Below, piece by piece: positions 27,150 to 39,102 of a stretch of DNA of 64,000 nt. A model generated the notes under the pieces. That model was not told where the DNA came from. It did not search any database and saw nothing but the letters and a program-made list of their open reading frames with translations. This DNA comes from Anaerolinea sp. (lineage in GTDB: Bacteria > Chloroflexota > Limnocylindria > Limnocylindrales > CSP1-4). Position numbers and translations under genes: made by a program. Each line of letters starts with the position of its first letter. The first letter of the stretch is position 1. The DNA lies in the NCBI GenBank assembly GCA_013822395.1, contig PNKK01000003.1, positions 1-64,000 of the forward strand. The letters run 5' to 3'.

Positions 27150-28252
27150 GCAGGACCCTCCGCGAGCAGGACGAGCTCGTCCATCCGACCGGCTGGCGCA
27201 GGCGCAGGCCGGAAGCCGGGGCGGACGGGCCGTCCCGCGGTGGCCTCCTCGGCCGTCGGCGGGTTGTGGCAGGCGATCTGGTGCGTCGCCTCCGGCCCGG
27301 TCGTCACGAGACGGGCACCTGCCTGGACGGGCCGCAGGGACGGGTTGTCCGTCCAGCACACCTCGAGCCGCCAGGTGCAGCGCGACGCGAACGGGCACCC
27401 GACGGGAGCCTGGCGCATGTCCGGTGGCCGCCCTTCGATCGGGATGAGCTCCTCGTCGTCCCGCTGGGTCACCTTCGGGATCGAGTGCAGGAGGCCTACG
27501 GTGTACGGGTGGGAGGGGTGGCCGAAGAGCTCGGGCGTCGGCGCCGTCTCGACGATGTAGCCGGCATACATGACGTTGATCCGCTGGGTCATCCCGGCCA
27601 CGACGCCGAGATCGTGGGTTATGAGGATGAGCGCGGTGCCGCCCTCCGTCGTGAGGCGCCCGAGCAGGTCCAGGACCTGCGCCTGGATCGTCACGTCGAG
27701 CGCCGTCGTCGGCTCGTCCGCCACGAGGAGCTTCGGCTCCAGCGCGAGCGCCATCGCGATCATCACGCGCTGACGCATCCCGCCGCTGAACTGGTGCGGG
27801 AAGCTTCGAAGGCGTATCTCCGGCGTCGGAATGCCGACCATCTCGAGGAGGGCGATCGCGCGCCGCCGCGCGTCGGCCTTCGAGACCCGGCGATGGGCGC
27901 GGATCGTCTCGACGAGCTGCTCCTCGATCGTCAGGACCGGGTTGAGCGATGTCATCGGGTCCTGGAAGATCATCGCGATCTCCTTGCCCCGGAGGTCCCG
28001 CATCTCGGCCTCGGACAGGGTGAGGAGATCGAGCCCGTCGAATATGACCTGCCCGCCCTCGATCCGGCCGGCCGGCTTCGGCAGGAGGCGCATGAGGGCG
28101 AGGTTGGTGACGCTCTTGCCGCAGCCCGACTCGCCGACCAGACCGAGCGTCTCGCCCGCCTCCAGCTCGAAGCTGACGCCGTTCACCGCGTGGATCGTGC
28201 CGTCGGCCGTCCGGAATCGAACAATGAGGTCGCGAACATCGAGGAGCGACAT
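27146..28252 (-). CDS. Oligopeptide ABC transporter ATP-binding protein (OppD-type), operon 1
   Basis: [35 protein letters not shown]. Confidence 0.92.
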
Positions 28253-28260
28253 TGGCCGCC

Positions 28261-29172
28261 CTACCGCTTCAACCGCGGATCGAGCGACTCCCGGAGACCG
28301 TCGCCGAGAAGGTTGAAGCCGATCGCAGAGACGACGATCGCGCCGCCGACGAAGAAGACGATGTGGGGCGCCGTCTGGAGGAAGCGCCGGGCATCCACGA
28401 GCATGGTGCCCCACTCCGGGGTCCGGGGATCGGGGGGTCCGAGGCCCAGGAAGCCGAGCCCGGCGATGTCGATGATCGCGGTCGCGAGGATGAGCGTCGC
28501 CTGGACGATGAGCGGCGTCAGAGCATTCGGGAGCATGTGCCGCACGAGGAGCCGGAGCCGGGACGCTCCGACGGCGCCCGCGGCGATCACGTAGTCCGAT
28601 TCGCGCAGGGCCAGGATGGAGCCCCGGAGCAGCCGGGCGAAGATCGGAACGTAGGTCACGGCGATCGCCAACATCAGCTGGAGCATGCCGCGATCCAGCC
28701 AGGCGATGATCCCGATCGCGAGGAGGATCCCCGGGATGGCCAGGAGCACGTCGGTCACCCGCATCAGCACCGAGTCCACCCAGCCGCCCAGGCCGCCGGC
28801 CAGCGCCCCGATGAGCCCGCCCATCACCAGCGCCATGAGAACGGCGATGACGCCGACCTGGAGGCTGATCTGGGCGCCGTAGAGCACCCGGCTGAACATG
28901 TCGCGGCCAAGGAGGTCCGTGCCGAACAGATGCGCGGCGCTCGGGGCCTCCAGGCGGCCACCGGTGCGCTGCTCGTACGGGCCGTACGGCGCGATGACCG
29001 GCGCCAGGATCGCGACGCCGATGAACGCGGTGATGCAGATGAGGCCCACCAGCGCGGGTCTGTTGCGGAGCAGCCGGCTGAACGCGTCACTCCACAGTCC
29101 ACGACTCACCCGCTCCTCGGCGCGGCGCGGCGCGGCGGCGACGGCGGTCACGCCCGGGGTCTCCAGGCTCAT
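28261..29172 (-). CDS. ABC transporter permease (OppC-type), operon 1
   Basis: [36 protein letters not shown]. Confidence 0.92.
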   Translation of the reverse strand: MSLETPGVTAVAAAPRRAEERVSRGLWSDAFSRLLRNRPALVGLICITAFIGVAILAPVIAPYGPYEQRTGGRLEAPSAAHLFGTDLLGRDMFSRVLYGAQISLQVGVIAVLMALVMGGLIGALAGGLGGWVDSVLMRVTDVLLAIPGILLAIGIIAWLDRGMLQLMLAIAVTYVPIFARLLRGSILALRESDYVIAAGAVGASRLRLLVRHMLPNALTPLIVQATLILATAIIDIAGLGFLGLGPPDPRTPEWGTMLVDARRFLQTAPHIVFFVGGAIVVSAIGFNLLGDGLRESLDPRLKR

Positions 29173-30173
29173 GAATACCGGATCCGCGGGTTCAGGAACG
29201 CGTACCCGACGTCCACGATCAGGTTGACGATGAGGAAGATCAGGGCGAAGACGAGGATCGTGGACTGGACGATCGTGAGATCGCGGTTGCCGATCGCATC
29301 CACGACCCAGCGGCCGACCCCGTTCCAGCCGAAGACCGTCTCGGTCAGCACGGCGCCGCCCAGGAGGCCGCCGACCTGGAGGCCGACGACGGTAGTCACC
29401 GGGAGCCATGCGTTGCGCATGATGTGCCGGTCGTCCACCCGGCGCTCCGTGAGACCCTTGGCGCGCGCCGTCCGGACGTAGTCCTCGTTCGAGACCTCGA
29501 TGACCGAGGCGCGGGTGATCCGGGCGATGATCGCGAGCGGGATCGAGCCCAGGGCGATCGCCGGCAGGATGAGATGGCGGAGCACGTCGACGAACAGGTC
29601 CCACCGTCCGGCCAGCGCGGTGTCGAGCAGCAGGAAGTTCGTGGTGGGCTCGAAACCGGCCCGGGCTTCGATTCTTCCCTGGGTCGGGAGCCAGCCCAGG
29701 GTCACCCCGAAGATGAGGACCAGGACGAGGCCGAGAACGAAGACGGGGATGCTGATCCCGAACAGGCTGATCGCGGTGACGAGCCCGTCGATCCAGCCCT
29801 GGGCGTGGCGGGCGGCGAGGCGACCCAGCGGGATTCCGACCCCGACGGCGAAGATGAGAGCCGCAACGGTCAGCTCGACGGTCCCGGGAAACCGGACGCT
29901 GAACTCATCGAAGAAGGGCTTGCTGTTGATGACCGAGGCGCCGAAGTCGCCCCGGAGCAGGCCGCCGATATAGTCCAGGTATTGCACATAGAGGGGGTCG
30001 TTCAACCCGAGGTTCTCGCGCAGGCGGGCACAGGCCGCGGGGGTCTGGCGCTGGCCGAGGATGGCCGTGCACGGATCGCCGGGCAGAAGGTGAACAAACG
30101 CGAAGAGCACGATCGACAGTCCCAGCAGGACTGGAATCGTTGCGAGCAGGCGGCGGACGATGTACTTGAGCAT
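29169..30173 (-). CDS. ABC transporter permease (OppB-type), operon 1
   Basis: MLKYIVRRLLATIPVLLGLSIVLFAFVHLLPGDP; RTARAKGLTERRV. Confidence 0.93.
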   Translation of the reverse strand: MLKYIVRRLLATIPVLLGLSIVLFAFVHLLPGDPCTAILGQRQTPAACARLRENLGLNDPLYVQYLDYIGGLLRGDFGASVINSKPFFDEFSVRFPGTVELTVAALIFAVGVGIPLGRLAARHAQGWIDGLVTAISLFGISIPVFVLGLVLVLIFGVTLGWLPTQGRIEARAGFEPTTNFLLLDTALAGRWDLFVDVLRHLILPAIALGSIPLAIIARITRASVIEVSNEDYVRTARAKGLTERRVDDRHIMRNAWLPVTTVVGLQVGGLLGGAVLTETVFGWNGVGRWVVDAIGNRDLTIVQSTILVFALIFLIVNLIVDVGYAFLNPRIRYS

Positions 30174-30203
30174 CGAGCGGGCCGTGCCGTCCCTGTGGTG
30201 TGA

Positions 30204-30238
30204 CGCACCCCCGGGGCCGAGCGGGCCCCGGGGGTGCG
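30204..30238. terminator. 15-bp GC hairpin between substrate-binding protein and permease genes, operon 1
   Basis: CGCACCCCCGGGGCC ... GGCCCCGGGGGTGCG perfect stem, 5-nt loop. Confidence 0.6.
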
Positions 30239-30281
30239 GGTCAGTCCAGCGGTCGCCGCCGCGGTGCGACGGCGATGCCGA

Positions 30282-31982
30282 TCAGCGGTCGAGCCAGACC
30301 GAGTGGAAGTACTCGTTCAGGCCGCCGCTGCCGACGAAGCCCATGACGTCCGCGCGAGCGGCCGCCGGTGGGGTGCTGTTGATCAGCGGCACCGTCGGCA
30401 TGTCCGCGCGGATGAGGTCCTGGGCCTTCTCCCAGAGCGCCTTGGCCGTGGCCTCGTCCGTGGCCGCGAGGGCGTCGTTCATCGTCTTCTCGAGCTCGTC
30501 GTTCCTGTAGGCGAACTCGGTCGACGGGGCGCCGTCCACGTAGCCGAAGAAGGCGGTCTTGAGGAAGTTGTCCGGCCCGGACCAGTCGCAGGTCCAGCCG
30601 AGCAACCACATCTCGAACTTGCCGGCGTACTCGTCGTCGAGGTAGTCCGGCCGCCACGTCTCGGTCTTGGGCACGATCGTGAGCCCGACCGCCTCGAGGT
30701 CGCTGGTGATCGCCTCGAAGATCCCCTTCGGGTCCGGCATGTACGGGCGGGTGACGTCCGACGGATAGTAGAAGTCGATCGTCAGGTCCGTCTCGCCGGA
30801 TTCGGCGATGAGCTGCTTCGCCCTCTCGGGATCGTACGTCGGGAGGTTGAGCGGCTTGGCATACAGGGTGTTCACCGGCATCCAGTTGTCCGCCGGGACC
30901 GCAAGGCCCGCATAGAAGGTCTCGATGAGGTAGTCGCGGTTGACCGCCGAGGCGATGGCCTCCCGGATCTTCAGGTTGTTGACGGGGACGTAGTTCTGGT
31001 TGATCGAGATCTGCATCGTGTTGCAGCTCTCACCCCGGTCGATGACCGCGAGCTCGCTGTTCGCCCTGATCGTCGCGATATCGACCGGAGCGATCGTCTG
31101 GGCGAAGTCGATCTCGCCCGTGGCCAGGCCGTTCAGGCGCTGCGCCTCCTCGGCGACGGGCTTGAAGACGATCGCGTCGAGGTAGGCGGTGGCGTCCTTG
31201 TTCCAGTAGTCGGGGTTCTTCTCGATCGTGACGTTGTCACCGACGACCCAGCTCTTGAACTTGAACGGCCCCGTCCCGACCATCGCGGTCGGGCCGCCCT
31301 GGGCGTATTCGACCTTGCTGATGTCGAGCTCGGTATTGTCAGCCTTGCCGGCCTTGAGGGCCGTCGGGCTGGAGATCGCGAAGACCGTCAGGGTCTGGGC
31401 GAGCAGGAAGCTCGAGCTCGGCGACTTCAGCGTGATGGCGACGGTGGCCGGATCGACCGCCACGACGGACGCCACATTCGAACTCTCCCCGTAGCCGCCG
31501 AACACGGCGCCGGCGTAGTAGCTGTAGTCCTGGAGCTCGGTCGGGAAGCTCTTCCAGCGCAGGTAGTTGTAGACGACCGCATCCGCATCGAGGGGCGTAC
31601 CGTCATGGAACTTCACGCCCTGGCGGATCTTGAACGTATAGGTCTTGCCGTCTGGCGACAGGGTCCAGCTCTCTGCGAGCGCCGGGACCACCTCGGAGGT
31701 GGAGCCCGGCGCCAGCGCGACGAGGCCCTCCATGACCTGCTGCATGACGTATGAGCTGTTGCTGTCATCGATGAGCGCGGGGTCGGTCCGGGTGATGTCG
31801 CCGGGCAGGGCCACGACCAGCGTACCGCCGGCCTTGGCTTGGTTGGCCGGCGGTGGAGTCGGGGTGGCACCATCGGCCGGCGGCGACGTCACGGCGCTCG
31901 GCGAGGGGGAGGACGCCCCACCGCAGGCTGCGGACGCCACCAGGACACCGATCAGGACGGCGCCTTTCCGCAAGGGTCTCAT
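30282..31982 (-). CDS. ABC transporter substrate-binding lipoprotein (family 5), operon 1
   Basis: Lipobox VASAACGG; GTPLDADAVVYNYLRW; GTGPFKFKSWV. Confidence 0.92.
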   Translation of the reverse strand: MRPLRKGAVLIGVLVASAACGGASSPSPSAVTSPPADGATPTPPPANQAKAGGTLVVALPGDITRTDPALIDDSNSSYVMQQVMEGLVALAPGSTSEVVPALAESWTLSPDGKTYTFKIRQGVKFHDGTPLDADAVVYNYLRWKSFPTELQDYSYYAGAVFGGYGESSNVASVVAVDPATVAITLKSPSSSFLLAQTLTVFAISSPTALKAGKADNTELDISKVEYAQGGPTAMVGTGPFKFKSWVVGDNVTIEKNPDYWNKDATAYLDAIVFKPVAEEAQRLNGLATGEIDFAQTIAPVDIATIRANSELAVIDRGESCNTMQISINQNYVPVNNLKIREAIASAVNRDYLIETFYAGLAVPADNWMPVNTLYAKPLNLPTYDPERAKQLIAESGETDLTIDFYYPSDVTRPYMPDPKGIFEAITSDLEAVGLTIVPKTETWRPDYLDDEYAGKFEMWLLGWTCDWSGPDNFLKTAFFGYVDGAPSTEFAYRNDELEKTMNDALAATDEATAKALWEKAQDLIRADMPTVPLINSTPPAAARADVMGFVGSGGLNEYFHSVWLDR

Positions 31983-32123
31983 GCGCTTGCTCCTCCAGCT
32001 GACCCGGCCGGCGGCCGGGGTCACGGGCCGTCAGAGTCCTCCGCGGACCCGTGGTCGGCTCCCATGCTAGCGAGTCGGGTGGGCCTGTGTCACACCCTGT
32101 GTCGCACTATCCGATGAACCGTC

Positions 32124-32157
32124 CCGCCTCGCGCCGCCTCGCGCCGCCTCGCGCCGT
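32124..32157. repeat. ~10-bp tandem repeat GCCGCCTCGC x3
   Basis: Direct reading. Confidence 0.6.
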
Positions 32158-32205
32158 CGATGGTGCGTCATCTCATCCCCACCGGCCGCCGGACGCCGGC
32201 GTGCC

Positions 32206-32589
32206 TCACGGACACTCCGGCGTCCGGATGTATACCTGTCCCGTCAACGATGTGTCGAGCTTGAGCACGATCATCTCGCCCGCCCGCCCCTCGGGTGTGT
32301 TCGCCGCACGCATCAGCCTCAGGGGCCCCAGGCGGTAGCCCGTATCCGGGTAGGCATTGTCGCGGTTGGAGCCGATCGGCCGGATCGCCTGAGTCCCGCG
32401 GTAGATCGAGCCCTCGAAACGAACCCAGGCCGGGAAGATCGGGTCGCGAAAGTCGAGGACGATCGGGCAGTCAGGGAGACGCTGACCGGAGCTGACCGAG
32501 GCGTCCGGCCCCGACCAGGTGTCCACCCGGTAGTCGCGCCAGAGGTTCAGGCCGGCCGTCACGACGATGTAGAGCAGAACGGCGAGCAT
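32206..32589 (-). CDS. Hypothetical single-pass membrane protein
   Basis: MLAVLLYIVVTAGLNLWRDY N-terminal hydrophobic helix; 127 aa. Confidence 0.5.
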   Translation of the reverse strand: MLAVLLYIVVTAGLNLWRDYRVDTWSGPDASVSSGQRLPDCPIVLDFRDPIFPAWVRFEGSIYRGTQAIRPIGSNRDNAYPDTGYRLGPLRLMRAANTPEGRAGEMIVLKLDTSLTGQVYIRTPECP

Positions 32590-32798
32590 CCCCGCCCGCA
32601 GGAGTGTCCACGCGATCGGGTGCCACTCGAGCCGCCTGGCTCGCCGACGCCGCCACGGAAACTCCTGACCGGCCCTGAGGGCGTGCAGCAGGCTCCGGTA
32701 CCGATCGGAGCCGGCCTGATCCAGCCGATCACGCCGCGCCGCTCGCTCGTCGATCGACGGGCGCGTGGGTGGCGAGCTTCGATCGTCGGTCTCGATGA

Positions 32799-33944
32799 TC
32801 AGCCTGCTGCGAGCTCCGCGGTCATGCCGGACTCGGAGGCTCGGCTGGCGGCCTCGATCGCCGCCGGCGAAACCTCCTCGGCGTAGTGGCAGGCGGCCAT
32901 CTGGCCGGGCCGAACCTCGCGCAGCGCGGGCTCATCCGTCGCGCAGCGCTCGGGATTGCCGAGCCGCTCACGGAGCCAGCAGCGGGTGTGGAACCGGCAC
33001 CCCGGCGGCGGAGCTGCCGGGGAGGGAACATCGCCCTTGAGCACGATCCGCTTCTTGCGCTTGCGCGGGTCCGTCTCCGGCACCGCCGACAGCAGCGCCA
33101 CAGTGTACGGGTGGGCGGGCTGCTGGTAGAGCGGGTCCACCGGGGCAAGCTCCACGAGCTTGCCGAGGTACATGACCCCCACCCGGTCGCTGATGTGCTC
33201 GACGACCGCGAGGTTGTGGGCGATGAAGAGGTAGGTCAGGCCCAGGTCCTGCTGGAGGTCGTCGAGGAGGTTGAGCACCTGGCTCTGGATCGACACGTCC
33301 AGCGCTGACACGGGCTCGTCGCAGACGACGAACTCCGGGTTGAGCGCCAGGGCGCGCGCGATCCCGATCCGCTGGCGCTGGCCGCCGGAGAACTCATGGG
33401 GATAGCGGTGGATGTGGCTCTGGTTCAGCCCCACCCGTGCCAGCAGCTCGCGGACGAGCTCCTCGCGCTCCTGCCTGCTCCGAAGCCCGTGAACGTACGG
33501 ACCCTCGCCCACGATCTCACCGACGGTCATCCGCGGGTTGAGGCTCCCATACGGATCCTGGAAGACGATCTGCATGTCGCGCCGGATCGGGATCATCTCG
33601 CGGTCGTTCAATCCGAAGATCGGGCGACCCTTCACCCGGACCTGGCCTGACGTCGCCGGGATGAGCCGGAGGATGACCTTGCCCAGGGTCGTCTTGCCGC
33701 AACCAGACTCGCCGACGAGGCCCAGCGTCTCGCCGCGCCGGACGCTGAACGAGACGCCGTCCACGGCGCGGACCGCCCCGATCCTCCGGACGCCGAGCAG
33801 CCCGCCACGGATCTCGAAGTGCTTGACGAGGCTCTCAACACCGATGAGCTCGTCGCCAGAGGGCAGCTGGCCATCTCCGGTCCCGCCCACCGGAAGCCCC
33901 TCGCTCACCGTCCCCTCCATCGCGTCGGCGGACCTCCAGCTCAT
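32799..33944 (-). CDS. Oligopeptide ABC transporter ATP-binding protein (OppF-type), operon 2
   Basis: [34 protein letters not shown]. Confidence 0.92.
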   Translation of the reverse strand: MSWRSADAMEGTVSEGLPVGGTGDGQLPSGDELIGVESLVKHFEIRGGLLGVRRIGAVRAVDGVSFSVRRGETLGLVGESGCGKTTLGKVILRLIPATSGQVRVKGRPIFGLNDREMIPIRRDMQIVFQDPYGSLNPRMTVGEIVGEGPYVHGLRSRQEREELVRELLARVGLNQSHIHRYPHEFSGGQRQRIGIARALALNPEFVVCDEPVSALDVSIQSQVLNLLDDLQQDLGLTYLFIAHNLAVVEHISDRVGVMYLGKLVELAPVDPLYQQPAHPYTVALLSAVPETDPRKRKKRIVLKGDVPSPAAPPPGCRFHTRCWLRERLGNPERCATDEPALREVRPGQMAACHYAEEVSPAAIEAASRASESGMTAELAAG

Positions 33945-35026
33945 GCTTCCACCGAGAGGTCGGCCGCGGCGGCCTCCGCCACGGCCGACGGAGCCGCCGC
34001 ACCGATCGCCGGCGGCTCGCCGTTCGGGGTGAGCCAGCAGCGCGACAGGTGACCGGGTGCGATCTCCTGGAAGGGTGGCGCCGTATCGCAGATGGGCATG
34101 GCACTCGGGCAGCGCCGCTTGAACAGGCAGCCGCTCGGGAGATTGAGCGGATTCGGGACGACGCCGCGGATCACCTCGAGGCGCCGGCGTCGCTCGCCAA
34201 GCCGCGGGATCGAGTGGAGCAGCCCTTTCGTATAGGGATGATGCGGTTGCTCGAAGACGGTCGTCGCCGTCGCCTGCTCCACGACCTTGCCCGCGTACAT
34301 GACCACCACGTCGTCCGCCATCTCGGCGACCACGCCCAGATCGTGGGTGATGAGCATGATCGACATCCGATTCCGGCTCCGGAGCTCCATCATCAGCTCC
34401 AGAATCTGTGCCTGGATCGTGACGTCGAGCGCGGTGGTCGGCTCGTCCGCGATCAGGAGGGCGGGGTTGGTGGACAGGGCCATGGCGATCATCACCCGCT
34501 GGCGCATCCCGCCCGACAGCTGGTGCGGGTATTCGTTCGCCCGCCGCTTCGCGTCCGGGATGCCCACGAGACGCAGCATCTCGACCGCCTGCTCCATCGC
34601 CTCACGCCTGCCCAGTCCCAGATGGAGCGACACCGTTTCGGCGATCTGATCCCCACACGTGTAGACGGGGTTGAGCGACGTCATCGGCTCCTGGAAGATC
34701 ATCGAGATCGAGTTCCCCCGGACGTCCCGGATGTCGTCCTCGGACAGTTTGATCAGGTCCCGGCCGTCGAGCAGGACCTCGCCGTCGACGATCCGGCCGG
34801 GCCGGGCCACCAGGCGCAGGATGGACATCGCAGCGACGCTCTTGCCGCAACCCGATTCGCCCACGATACCGAGGGTTCTGCCGTCGTCGATCGAGAAGCT
34901 CACTCCGTCGACGGCCTTGACCACCCCGTCCTGGGTGAAGAAATGGGTCCTGAGGCTCTTGACCTCGAGGAGCGGCCCGTCGGACGCGCGGCGGACCTGC
35001 CGGGTGTCCCGGACTGCCGCCGTCAC
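33941..35026 (-). CDS. Oligopeptide ABC transporter ATP-binding protein (OppD-type), operon 2
   Basis: [35 protein letters not shown]. Confidence 0.92.
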   Translation of the reverse strand: MTAAVRDTRQVRRASDGPLLEVKSLRTHFFTQDGVVKAVDGVSFSIDDGRTLGIVGESGCGKSVAAMSILRLVARPGRIVDGEVLLDGRDLIKLSEDDIRDVRGNSISMIFQEPMTSLNPVYTCGDQIAETVSLHLGLGRREAMEQAVEMLRLVGIPDAKRRANEYPHQLSGGMRQRVMIAMALSTNPALLIADEPTTALDVTIQAQILELMMELRSRNRMSIMLITHDLGVVAEMADDVVVMYAGKVVEQATATTVFEQPHHPYTKGLLHSIPRLGERRRRLEVIRGVVPNPLNLPSGCLFKRRCPSAMPICDTAPPFQEIAPGHLSRCWLTPNGEPPAIGAAAPSAVAEAAAADLSVEA

Positions 35027-35958
35027 TTCTTCTCGATCCGCTGGCGAGGATCGAGGGCGTCGCGCAGGCCGTCGCCGAGGAAGCTGGCGGCGAGCACGAT
35101 GAGGACGATCGTCACGGCCGGGTAGATGAGCAGGTGAGGCCGAACCATCAGGTCCTCCTGGAAGCCCTTGAGCATGTTGCCCAGGCTCGCCTCGGGCGGA
35201 CTGATCCCGAACCCGAGGAATGAGAGAGCGGTCTCCGTGACGACGGAATCGGCGATGCCCAGCGTGGCCGCGACCACGACCGGCGCGAGCGCGGCCGGCA
35301 GGATGTGGCGCGCGATGATCCGCCGGTTGCTCGCCCCGAGCGCCCGCGCCGCCTGCACGAAGTCCGCCTCACGCAGTTTGAGGAACTCGGCCCGGACGAG
35401 CCGGCAGGCGAGCGTCCAGCCGGTCAGGCCGATGGCAATGATGACGACCCACGCGTCACCCTTGCCGAAGAAGGCGACGATCATGACGATCAGGAAGAAG
35501 ATCGGCAGCGAGAGAATGACGTCGACGGCTCGCATGATCAGATTGTCGACCCAGCCGCCATAGTAGCCCGCGATCGAGCCGAGGGTCACGCCCACGGCTC
35601 CGATGATGATGACCGCCATGAAGCCGATGAAGAGCGAGGTCTGGAGGGCCTTCATCAGGCGCAGGAACATGTCCTGGCCGATCTGGTTCGTGCCGAGCGG
35701 TGTCTCCAGCGACGGCGGCAGCATCGTCTTTGAGAGACTCGTCTTGGTGTAGGCGTCGCCGGTCAGCGTCGGAACGACGACTGCCAAGGCCACCAGAGCA
35801 GCCATCAGGAAGAGCGCCATGACCGCCAGGCGATGCTGGACGAAGCGCTGGCGGACGAGCTGCCAATACGTGCGGACGGGAATGAGGTCCACCTCGTCCA
35901 CGGCGTCGGCCGGGGGGGTCTCGCGGGGGATGGCGACCAGCTTGTCGAGGCGTTCCAT
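35023..35958 (-). CDS. ABC transporter permease (OppC-type), operon 2
   Basis: [41 protein letters not shown]. Confidence 0.92.
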   Translation of the reverse strand: MERLDKLVAIPRETPPADAVDEVDLIPVRTYWQLVRQRFVQHRLAVMALFLMAALVALAVVVPTLTGDAYTKTSLSKTMLPPSLETPLGTNQIGQDMFLRLMKALQTSLFIGFMAVIIIGAVGVTLGSIAGYYGGWVDNLIMRAVDVILSLPIFFLIVMIVAFFGKGDAWVVIIAIGLTGWTLACRLVRAEFLKLREADFVQAARALGASNRRIIARHILPAALAPVVVAATLGIADSVVTETALSFLGFGISPPEASLGNMLKGFQEDLMVRPHLLIYPAVTIVLIVLAASFLGDGLRDALDPRQRIEKK

Positions 35959-35968
35959 CAGACCTGCC

Positions 35969-36928
35969 TCAGTACTTGATCCGCGGGTCGACGAGGCCGT
36001 ACAGCACGTCGGCCAGGAGGTTGCCCAGGAGCACCATCACGCCGCCGATCATGATGATCGCGAGGACAACCGGGTAGTCATTTGTCCCGACGCTGTCGAC
36101 CGCGAGCCATCCGAGGCCCGGCCAGGAGAAGATCGACTCGGTGATCGCGGCGCCGCCGAGCAGGCTGGGCAGCGTCAGTCCGAGCAGGGTGACGACCGGG
36201 ATGAGCGCGTTGCGCAGGGCGTGCTTGAAGAGGACGCGAGAGCCGGCGAGGCCCTTGGCCCTCGCCGTCCGGATGTAGTCCTGCTGGAGGACCTCCAGCA
36301 TGGACGAGCGCATGTAACGGCTCCAGCCGGCGATCTGCTGGAGCGCCAGGCTCGACACGGGCAGGACCATGTGCCAGGCAACGTCGGCGACGTTGCCCTC
36401 CTGGCCGAGCGACTGCATGCCGAACGACGGGAAGAGGTTGAGCTTGATGGCGAAGATGTAGAGGAGCAGAATGCCCAGCACGAACGACGGCAGGGCGTAC
36501 GCGATTGTCGCCAGCGTCGTGATGATCTTGTCCGCCCAGCTGTACTGCTTGACCGCGGCGAGGACGCCGAGCGGCACGGCGATGATCGTCGTCACAAAGA
36601 GCGACGTGCCCATCAGAAGCAGCGTGGTTGGGATCTTCTCGGCGATCTTCTCCGTGACCGGTCGACCGTCCACGAAGGAGTATCCCCATGCCTCCGGCTT
36701 CCAGAACTGCCAGAAGGCCGTGAACCAGCTGACGAACTGCTCGGGCAGCGGCTTGTCCAGGCCATAGAGCCGAATCAGGTTCTGGATCGTCTCCTGGGAG
36801 ACGCGACCGGAACGGAACCGATCGGTCGGATCTCCCGGCGCGAGGTTGATGATCGCGAACGACACCACGCTGATCCCGATGAGGATCGGGATCGCCTGGA
36901 TCAGACGACGCAGAACGTACGTGGCCAT
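35969..36928 (-). CDS. ABC transporter permease (OppB-type), operon 2
   Basis: MATYVLRRLIQAIPILIGISVVSFAIINLAPGDP; RTARAKGLAGSRV. Confidence 0.92.
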   Translation of the reverse strand: MATYVLRRLIQAIPILIGISVVSFAIINLAPGDPTDRFRSGRVSQETIQNLIRLYGLDKPLPEQFVSWFTAFWQFWKPEAWGYSFVDGRPVTEKIAEKIPTTLLLMGTSLFVTTIIAVPLGVLAAVKQYSWADKIITTLATIAYALPSFVLGILLLYIFAIKLNLFPSFGMQSLGQEGNVADVAWHMVLPVSSLALQQIAGWSRYMRSSMLEVLQQDYIRTARAKGLAGSRVLFKHALRNALIPVVTLLGLTLPSLLGGAAITESIFSWPGLGWLAVDSVGTNDYPVVLAIIMIGGVMVLLGNLLADVLYGLVDPRIKY

Positions 36929-37003
36929 CGTGCTCCGCTCTTCTCAGCGTGCGAACGTCGTGCGGGGGACCGACGCCGGGCGTCGGATCGTCCGGCGAGG
37001 AAG

Positions 37004-37040
37004 CTCGGGCGGTGGCGACGTCACGTCGCCACCGCCCGAG
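37004..37040. terminator. 17-bp perfect GC hairpin between substrate-binding protein and permease genes, operon 2
   Basis: CTCGGGCGGTGGCGACG-TCA-CGTCGCCACCGCCCGAG. Confidence 0.65.
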
Positions 37041-37074
37041 TCAGTGACTGCCGGTGTCGGATCGAGATCAGCGA

Positions 37075-39102
37075 CTACTTCGGGAGCACCGTCCAGGCGT
37101 CCGTGTTGTAGTAGTTGATCCCGACGCTGGTGAGGTCGAGCGGCTCGTTCTGTGAGACGACCCGCTTCGACAGTCCGGTGCGTGCCCGATCGGCCCACAG
37201 GAAGTAGTACGGCAGCTCTTCGTTGATGAGGGTGCCGAATTCAAAGTAGATCTGCTTGCGCTTCGCCTGGTCGAGCTCCTGCCGGCCCGCCTCGAGAAGC
37301 TGATCGGCCCGAGCGTTCTTCCAGCCCGGGAAGTTGTTCGCCGATTTCACCTCCGCCGACGGGATCTCCGAGCTGTGGAAGATCGAGTAGTCGTCAGGAT
37401 CGAGTGCGGTCGACCAGCCGCCGAGGTACGTGTCGAACTCGTTCGGGTAGTCGAGGACCTTCGGGATGAGCACCGTGTTGAGGTCGCCTTCCTGGACGTT
37501 GACCTCGATGCCGCAATCCTTCAGCTGGTCGCGGGCGAGCTGCGCGAACGCGAGCCGCTGCGGCCGTCCGACGCGGACGTAGAGGGTGCTCGAGAGCCGC
37601 TTGCCGTCCTTCGCGTAGACGCCGTCGGAGCCGAGCGTCCAGCCCGCGCCCTCGATCTTTGCCTTGGCGGCAGCCACGTCGTACACGTACGGCTTGATGT
37701 TCGGGTTGTACGCCCACGAGAACGGCGGGATGTTCGCGAAGACCGGCACACCGTTGCCGCTCGTGGCGACCTCGACCGTCTTGTCGTGATCGATGCACAT
37801 CGAGAACGCCTGGCGGAGTGCCTTGTCCGCGTAGAGGCGCCCCTCACGCAGGTTGAAGGCGATGTAGAAGTAGCCGTTGTCCGGGTACTCGGCAAACTGG
37901 ACGTTGGGATTGTCCTTGATCGTCTGGTAGGCGTCGGACTCGATCTTCTGCTGCCACTGGATCTCGTCGTTGCCGAGGGCTGCGGTTGCGGCCGCCGAGC
38001 TGCGGATCACGACGGCGAAGGCCTTCGCCGGGATCTTGTTCGGATCGACACCGGTGGTGCCGCCGAAGTACTTCTCCCAGCGGGCGAGCTCGACGTTCTG
38101 GCCGGCGTTGTACTTGACGAACTTGTACGGTCCGGCGCCGATCGGGCTCTTGCCGAAGTCGATGATCTTCTGGGCTGCTGCGATCTGGTCGATCGCCGTG
38201 GCATTCAGGGTCGCGTTCAGGTCATCGACCTGCCTGAGGAGCGCCTGCGCGTAGGCCTCTGGATCGAACTGGTCGCCGGTCTCGCCACCGGTGTTGAAGC
38301 CGGCCTTGTTGGCGGGCTCGATCTTCGCCTTGGCGAGGAGCGCCTCGAGCTCGGACGTGTAGGTCGAGAACTTGCAGCTGTCCGGCGGGGTCTCGCCCGC
38401 GCACGGCGTTGGGTTGTTTGCGCTGTCCGCCGTCGCCGTCGCACTGGTGATCTTGTCGACGAGGGCCGCAACTTCTTCCTTCGTGACCGCGCCCGCAGCC
38501 GCCTGGAACCGGGCGAACGACGCCTCGATCGCCTTCTTCGGCAAGATCAACGCGCCGAGGCCGCTCGAGATGAACGGCGCGTACTTCTGCTTGAGCTGGA
38601 AGACGACCGTATTCGGATCCTGGATCGTGACCGACTCGACGTTGTCGGCGATCGAGGAGCAGCTGTCCGGGTTCACCCGGCAGTTCTTCGAGCCGAGCAG
38701 GTCGTACGTGAACTTGATGTCGTCGGCCGTCAGCTCCGTCCCATCGTGGAACAGGATGCCCTTCTTGATCTTGACCGTCCAGGTCAGGCCGTCAGCCGAC
38801 GTCTCCGGCATGCCATCGGCCGCGAGCGGGACGTACTCGAGCTTGTAGTTCGGCTGATAGAGGGCCGTGTAGAGCAGCCCCGTGATCCATGAGGTCGGGA
38901 GGTCGTCCGGGGGGCCGGCCAGGGTGGTCGGCTCGCTGTCGACGACAAATGTGAAGTCACCGACCTCAGCGGCCGGCGGAGCGGTCGGCTCGCCACTCGC
39001 CGCGGGCGGCGGACTGGCCGACGGAGTCTGGCCGACGCACGCGCTCGCCACGAGGGCGACCACGCCCAGCATTGCGATCGTGCGACGCTTCAACGAGATC
39101 AT
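37075..39102 (-). CDS. ABC transporter substrate-binding lipoprotein (family 5), operon 2
   Basis: Lipobox LVASACVGQ; FHDGTELTADDIKFTYDLL; GAGPYKFVKYNAGQNV. Confidence 0.9.
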   Translation of the reverse strand: MISLKRRTIAMLGVVALVASACVGQTPSASPPPAASGEPTAPPAAEVGDFTFVVDSEPTTLAGPPDDLPTSWITGLLYTALYQPNYKLEYVPLAADGMPETSADGLTWTVKIKKGILFHDGTELTADDIKFTYDLLGSKNCRVNPDSCSSIADNVESVTIQDPNTVVFQLKQKYAPFISSGLGALILPKKAIEASFARFQAAAGAVTKEEVAALVDKITSATATADSANNPTPCAGETPPDSCKFSTYTSELEALLAKAKIEPANKAGFNTGGETGDQFDPEAYAQALLRQVDDLNATLNATAIDQIAAAQKIIDFGKSPIGAGPYKFVKYNAGQNVELARWEKYFGGTTGVDPNKIPAKAFAVVIRSSAAATAALGNDEIQWQQKIESDAYQTIKDNPNVQFAEYPDNGYFYIAFNLREGRLYADKALRQAFSMCIDHDKTVEVATSGNGVPVFANIPPFSWAYNPNIKPYVYDVAAAKAKIEGAGWTLGSDGVYAKDGKRLSSTLYVRVGRPQRLAFAQLARDQLKDCGIEVNVQEGDLNTVLIPKVLDYPNEFDTYLGGWSTALDPDDYSIFHSSEIPSAEVKSANNFPGWKNARADQLLEAGRQELDQAKRKQIYFEFGTLINEELPYYFLWADRARTGLSKRVVSQNEPLDLTSVGINYYNTDAWTVLPK

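Noticed and set aside
30234-31754. 506-aa plus-strand ORF opposite a substrate-binding protein
   Set aside because: Shadow ORF; the opposite strand encodes a clear family-5 binding protein with lipobox.
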